Assembly: GCF_003013475.1 (NCBI RefSeq)
Contig: NZ_PXZO01000036.1
Coordinates: 1-54,117 of the forward strand
DNA: 54,117 nucleotides
Source: Brevibacillus porteri
GTDB lineage: Bacteria > Bacillota > Bacilli > Brevibacillales > Brevibacillaceae
Direction: 5' to 3'
Under the pieces are notes generated by a model. It made no database searches and was not told where the DNA came from. It worked only from the letters and a program-made list of their open reading frames with translations. Below are positions 51,345-54,117 of the stretch, piece after piece (positions within the stretch are counted from its first letter, which is position 1; the number at the start of each line of letters is the position of its first letter). A program made the translations under genes and the position numbers.

Positions 51345-51869
51345 CTATTCTCTCGGTGGAAAAGCTCCACCTTCCACACAAATGATGAACGAGAGTCCAA
51401 GATAAGGCTGCATATTATTATGAGGTTGAGTACCGCCTGTGGTGCCGATTGTTTGCGGGCTAAGCTGTGTCCCATCACTCGTTTTGGAGTAAGGAATGAC
51501 ACTTCCCCGACCAACAGTCGATGACCATTTCGCGCCTGTTGGTGAATCGACTGTTGGCGTTGAGCACACATTCGGAACATGAGTATGCGCCGGAATATCA
51601 TTTTCCAGCAGAGTGATTTTGGCATCGCCACCTGTCTCTCCCACCGAACGCGGTGTCAAGCCAGGTCCTGCCCCCTGGCTCATCGGGGCTGTACCTCTTA
51701 AATTAGGAAGCGCAAATGTGGTCTTTCCATCTCCACCATACTTCGTGCCCAATATCGAATACAAGACAGGATTGGAAGAGATCGGGATCAATTGTCCATC
51801 ACAAAAAGCCCAGTCCCTCGGTGCGAAATTGCCACCGAAGATACGAATTTCTCCAATATACGGATCCAT
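51345..51869 (-). CDS. Tail collar domain protein, copy 3 of a tandem trio
   Basis: Phage-tail-collar (MdpB-like) protein of 174 residues. N-terminal domain: IGEIRIFGGNFAPRDWAFCDGQLIPI, then YSILGTKYGGDGKTTFALPNLRG near 35-57, the collar signature. The central part (residues 58-135) is less conserved and contains the MSQGAGPGLTPRSVGETGGD variable loop, then PHNNMQPYLGLSFIICVEG at the C-terminus. No signal peptide. A close paralogue of the next two genes, probably after duplication. No phage structural genes accompany it. Confidence 0.86.
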   Translation of the reverse strand: MDPYIGEIRIFGGNFAPRDWAFCDGQLIPISSNPVLYSILGTKYGGDGKTTFALPNLRGTAPMSQGAGPGLTPRSVGETGGDAKITLLENDIPAHTHVPNVCSTPTVDSPTGAKWSSTVGRGSVIPYSKTSDGTQLSPQTIGTTGGTQPHNNMQPYLGLSFIICVEGGAFPPRE

Positions 51870-51884
51870 ATGATAGTGCCTCCT

Positions 51885-52394
51885 CTAGTTTCTTGACGGG
51901 TAAACCCCTTGAATTGCGATGCAAAAATTCCCGACCAAATACGGCTGCATATTAATATGAGGTGCACTATTCCCTACCATTTGCAGCGCACTCTCGCTCA
52001 TCGTCGTATCCGGGGTTGTCCCATAGGTTGTGGTGGAAGCTTGTGCCCAGTAGTTCCCCGCGCAGACTTTTTCATTGGCAGCTGCATTTGAGCCGGTTGC
52101 CGTATGGGTATGGGCGGGTATCTCGTTTGTCGTTAATACATGTGTTTCTTCGCCAGCTGACATACCAAGCGGTACGATTGGACGATCCTGTAGATTGTTT
52201 TTATGAACGGGGACACGCCCTCTTAAATCGGGTAAAGCAAACGTGGTTTTCCCGTTCCCCCCATAAGTAGTTCCTAACAAGGAATACAGTGCCTGGTTTA
52301 CGTTGATAGGCAGCACGGCACCATTACACAAAGCCCAACCCTTTGGCGCAAATGGAAATGGAAAAAATCGAATTTCTCCAAGAAATGGTTCCAT
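51885..52394 (-). CDS. Tail collar domain protein, copy 2 of a tandem trio
   Basis: 169 residues with the same architecture: LGEIRFFPFPFAPKGWALCNGAVLPI, YSLLGTTYGGNGKTTFALPDLRGRVPVH, and the C-terminal PHINMQPYLVGNFCIAIQGVYP. The middle (about 60-130) differs strongly from the other copies, with ETHVLTTNEIPAHTHTATG. This modular pattern with constant ends and a variable centre suits a trimeric or adhesive tail-tip-like protein. It is 15 bp from the gene above and 27 bp from the gene below. Confidence 0.86.
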   Translation of the reverse strand: MEPFLGEIRFFPFPFAPKGWALCNGAVLPINVNQALYSLLGTTYGGNGKTTFALPDLRGRVPVHKNNLQDRPIVPLGMSAGEETHVLTTNEIPAHTHTATGSNAAANEKVCAGNYWAQASTTTYGTTPDTTMSESALQMVGNSAPHINMQPYLVGNFCIAIQGVYPSRN

Positions 52395-52421
52395 GTAAAA
52401 TCCTCCTGTTCGATTTGGATG

Positions 52422-52937
52422 TTAATTTTGTGAAGGATAGATTCCGTACAGGGCGATGATGAAATTAATAACCGTAAACGGCATCAGGTTACTGTGTGGT
52501 TGATTCCCACCCACACTGCTCAAGCTGGACGGGTTCATTAATCCATCAGGTACATTCGCTGAATATTGCTGCGCATTTTTTGCCCATACAGCATTGGCAG
52601 GGCTGTTCTGCGTTCCTGGCTGCGATGATGCATGGACCGTATGCGAATGCGCAGGCAATTGTGAGACGGTTAAGGTGACTGATTCTACACCATTTTTCCC
52701 ACCAATCACGTAGGTAGTTCCTGTACTCGGATTGGTCCCTTGATGGAGCGGGATGCGTCCCCGTAAATCAGGCAACGCAAAAGTCATTTGTCCATCCCCG
52801 CCATATGTGGTTCCAATCAAACTATACAGCGTGTCGTATTCAGAAATAGATAAGATCTGTCCATTGCATAATGCCCATCCTTGTGGTGCATAATCTCCTC
52901 CAAACATCCTGATTTCTCCAAGAAATGGCTCTGCCAT
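52422..52937 (-). CDS. Tail collar domain protein, copy 1 of a tandem trio
   Basis: 171 residues, first of the trio in transcription order. LGEIRMFGGDYAPQGWALCNGQILSISEYD, YSLIGTTYGGDGQMTFALPDLRGRIPLHQG and C-terminal PHSNLMPFTVINFIIALYGIYP are the constant parts. The variable centre contains SVTLTVSQLPAHSHTVHASSQ. AGGAGGAAGC precedes the ATG. A GNAT acetyltransferase gene lies 54 bp upstream on the same strand, so the four may be co-transcribed. Confidence 0.86.
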   Translation of the reverse strand: MAEPFLGEIRMFGGDYAPQGWALCNGQILSISEYDTLYSLIGTTYGGDGQMTFALPDLRGRIPLHQGTNPSTGTTYVIGGKNGVESVTLTVSQLPAHSHTVHASSQPGTQNSPANAVWAKNAQQYSANVPDGLMNPSSLSSVGGNQPHSNLMPFTVINFIIALYGIYPSQN

Positions 52938-52991
52938 GTTGCTTCCTCCTTATGTAAAGTGGTTATTTCCGTTGTCGAACGAACAGATTGG

Positions 52992-53468
52992 TCATTTTTG
53001 CAGAAGTGGCTGCCATTCCATTTGGATATACAGCCCCGTTGAGTCAGTTACGATGAAATGAAGTCGTTCATATAATCGAAAGGCGGGATTCCCTTGTACA
53101 ACATGTAAACGGATTGGTAATTGGAAAACTTGAGCCTCTTTTTGCAGATCGCCAATCATACCAGAACCAACACCCTGTCCCCGATAAGCAGGCAGCAAAG
53201 AAATATCTACGAGGTGCAGTGCATCTCCGCTCGCATCCGTGATCATCCGACCGATAGGCTGCTCGGATCGAAGAATGATTTGATGCTTCTGAGCGGGAAA
53301 CTGCATTTGGTAAGACTTCTGCTGCATGATAAACTGCGACTGTAAAAAAGCAAGCTTGTCCGCCTCACTCCAACCCCAAAGAGCCATTTCTTCGGTTCTC
53401 GTAGAACCGTACAATTCCCAAATAAATGCTTCGTCTTGCTCATATTCAAAAGGTCTGGTATGTACCAT
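52992..53468 (-). CDS. GNAT family N-acetyltransferase
   Basis: Acetyl-CoA-dependent acetyltransferase of 158 residues. The acetyl-CoA loop LLPAYRGQGVGSGMI is near residue 93-107, preceded by the beta strand GDALHLVDISLL. The C-terminal half ends in LYERLHFIVTDSTGLYIQMEW, typical of GNATs. The start at 53468 follows AAGGAGG but is only 3 bases from it; 53486 is the alternative. Its position upstream of the collar genes suggests a shared operon, perhaps to modify those proteins or a ligand, which is inference. Confidence 0.85.
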   Translation of the reverse strand: MVHTRPFEYEQDEAFIWELYGSTRTEEMALWGWSEADKLAFLQSQFIMQQKSYQMQFPAQKHQIILRSEQPIGRMITDASGDALHLVDISLLPAYRGQGVGSGMIGDLQKEAQVFQLPIRLHVVQGNPAFRLYERLHFIVTDSTGLYIQMEWQPLLQK

Positions 53469-53686
53469 AATCCTCCTTGCATGCAATCGTTGTACTTTTC
53501 TGTCATTTGATCAGTTACCTGCTTGCATTCTTTCAGGCTGGATATGCTGACTTGTCTTTCCTATGTGTATCGCTCTTCCTCCTTCGAACTTTTTCTGATA
53601 TCCCGGCTGATTAAATAGCAATCACCAATCATGATATCATTAGCTAAATTCCTTCTAACACTAACTAAAGTTAGCTCTTTTACATG

Positions 53687-53727
53687 AAAAACGCTTCGTC
53701 CCCATAAAAGAGGCGAAGCGTTTTATC
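53687..53727 (-). terminator. Terminator of the glycine-rich gene
   Basis: AAAACGCTTCG and CGAAGCGTTTTT form an 11-bp stem with a 13-nt loop and T-run, 13 bp after the stop codon. Confidence 0.87.
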
Positions 53728-53739
53728 TCCTGTGTACAG

Positions 53740-54117
53740 TTAGTCTTTTCCAGTACCTTCGTTATCCTCATTGTTCTTACCGTTGCCGCCTCCATTGCCA
53801 TTGCTGCCACCGTTGCCGTTACCACCACCGTTGCCATTGCTGCCACCGTTGCCGTTACCACCACCGTTGCCGTTGCCGCCACCATTGCCTTTTCCACCAC
53901 CGTTGCCGGTTCCGCCGCCGTTGCCTTTTCCACCGCCGTTGCCTTTACCTTGGCCTTCACCCGTTCCACCGCCGTAGCCTTTGCCTCGGCCCTCACCTGT
54001 TCCGCCACCGTAGCCTTTACCTTGGCCTTCACCTGTTCCACCGCCGTAGCCTTTACCTTGGCCTTCACCTGTTCCACCGCCGTAGCCTTTACCTTGGCCT
54101 TGACCTGCTCCGCCGCC
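53740..54117 (-). CDS. Glycine-rich repeat protein, 5' end outside the window
   Basis: The visible C-terminal 125 residues consist of five copies of a 12-residue GGGTGEGQGKGY-type repeat, then shorter GGGxGN hexamers, and end in a unique acidic tail NNEDNEGTGKD. The correct frame is fixed by this non-repetitive end and the stop at 53740; two other open frames across the repeat are read-through artefacts. Codons are mostly GGC/GGT with AAC. It resembles elastomeric or spore-coat proteins. Its N-terminus and possible signal peptide are not in the window. Confidence 0.72.
   Translation of the reverse strand, partial: GGGAGQGQGKGYGGGTGEGQGKGYGGGTGEGQGKGYGGGTGEGRGKGYGGGTGEGQGKGNGGGKGNGGGTGNGGGKGNGGGNGNGGGNGNGGSNGNGGGNGNGGSNGNGGGNGKNNEDNEGTGKD

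Noticed and set aside
51345..52937. Prophage remnant
   Set aside because: Only collar-domain genes are present; no integrase, terminase, capsid or attachment sites seen.
53771..53977. Plus-strand Pro/Leu-rich open frame
   Set aside because: It is the reverse complement of the glycine-repeat gene; no ribosome binding site and only low-complexity content.
53661..54077. Minus-strand Ala/Val/Lys-rich open frame over the same repeat
   Set aside because: Wrong frame: the frame ending at 53740 has the unique NNEDNEGTGKD end and a terminator; this frame reads past both.
53770..54117. CRISPR-like repeat array
   Set aside because: Repeats are contiguous, in-frame glycine codons without spacers.

Overview
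This window is a chromosomal segment of a spore-forming, Gram-positive bacterium of the order Bacillales, most likely Brevibacillus or a close Paenibacillaceae relative. That assignment is inference from protein sequence, strong AGGAGG ribosome binding sites, a spoVM gene, S-box and B12 riboswitches, and gene order. Positions 1-30350 follow the conserved Bacillus subtilis yloA-recG block. Read on the minus strand from high to low coordinates, the order is yicC/yloC, remA, gmk, rpoZ, coaBC, priA, def, fmt, rsmB, rlmN, prpC, prkC, rsgA and rpe. spoVM, asp23/yloU, fakA, sdaAB, sdaAA and recG follow. rpmB (+) sits between spoVM and asp23, and rqcH (+) diverges from yicC. Inserted into this backbone are an AT-rich orphan gene plus a DegV/FakB-type gene (3.8-5.2 kb), and an 8.0-13.9 kb block (small membrane protein, ThiT, amino-acid ABC transporter, M20 peptidase, RDD protein, PrcB-like protein) where B. 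subtilis has thiN.

From 30.4 to 42.6 kb the window becomes accessory. It holds small or low-complexity proteins (DUF2512, a Gln/Gly-rich protein, a Gly/Tyr/Cys-rich coat-like protein, a YjzC-like protein, an acidic sigma-1.1-like protein), a probable 6S-type RNA, a CoA-transferase/enoyl-CoA hydratase pair, a GntR regulator, DUF309, a degenerate KptA/Tpt1-like protein, CPBP protease, MFS exporter, CcdC, VOC and CapA proteins.

From 42.6 to 54.1 kb the notable features are regulatory. Homoserine dehydrogenase (hom) lies behind its own sigma-A promoter and two consecutive SAM-I riboswitches, each with its own terminator. Just upstream an adenosylcobalamin riboswitch precedes two overlapping micro-ORFs of 43 and 44 codons; the second is a cysteine-rich zinc-ribbon-like peptide. 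A one-base frameshift splits an ogt methyltransferase gene next to it. Then come DinB, two cyclase-family proteins flanking a Gfo/Idh/MocA oxidoreductase and zwf, an AAA+ ATPase, three tandem phage-tail-collar proteins with a GNAT acetyltransferase, and a glycine-rich repeat protein running off the window end.

Functionally, the first half is core biology: DNA repair and replication restart, translation and ribosome rescue, protein phosphorylation, fatty-acid kinase, and serine catabolism. No tRNA, rRNA, CRISPR array, transposase or integrase was recognised. The best candidates for undescribed biology are the B12-riboswitch micro-ORF pair, the putative 6S RNA, the KptA-like protein lacking catalytic residues, the stand-alone sigma-1.1-like acidic protein, the spoVM-linked membrane microprotein, and the tail-collar trio with its AAA+ neighbour.
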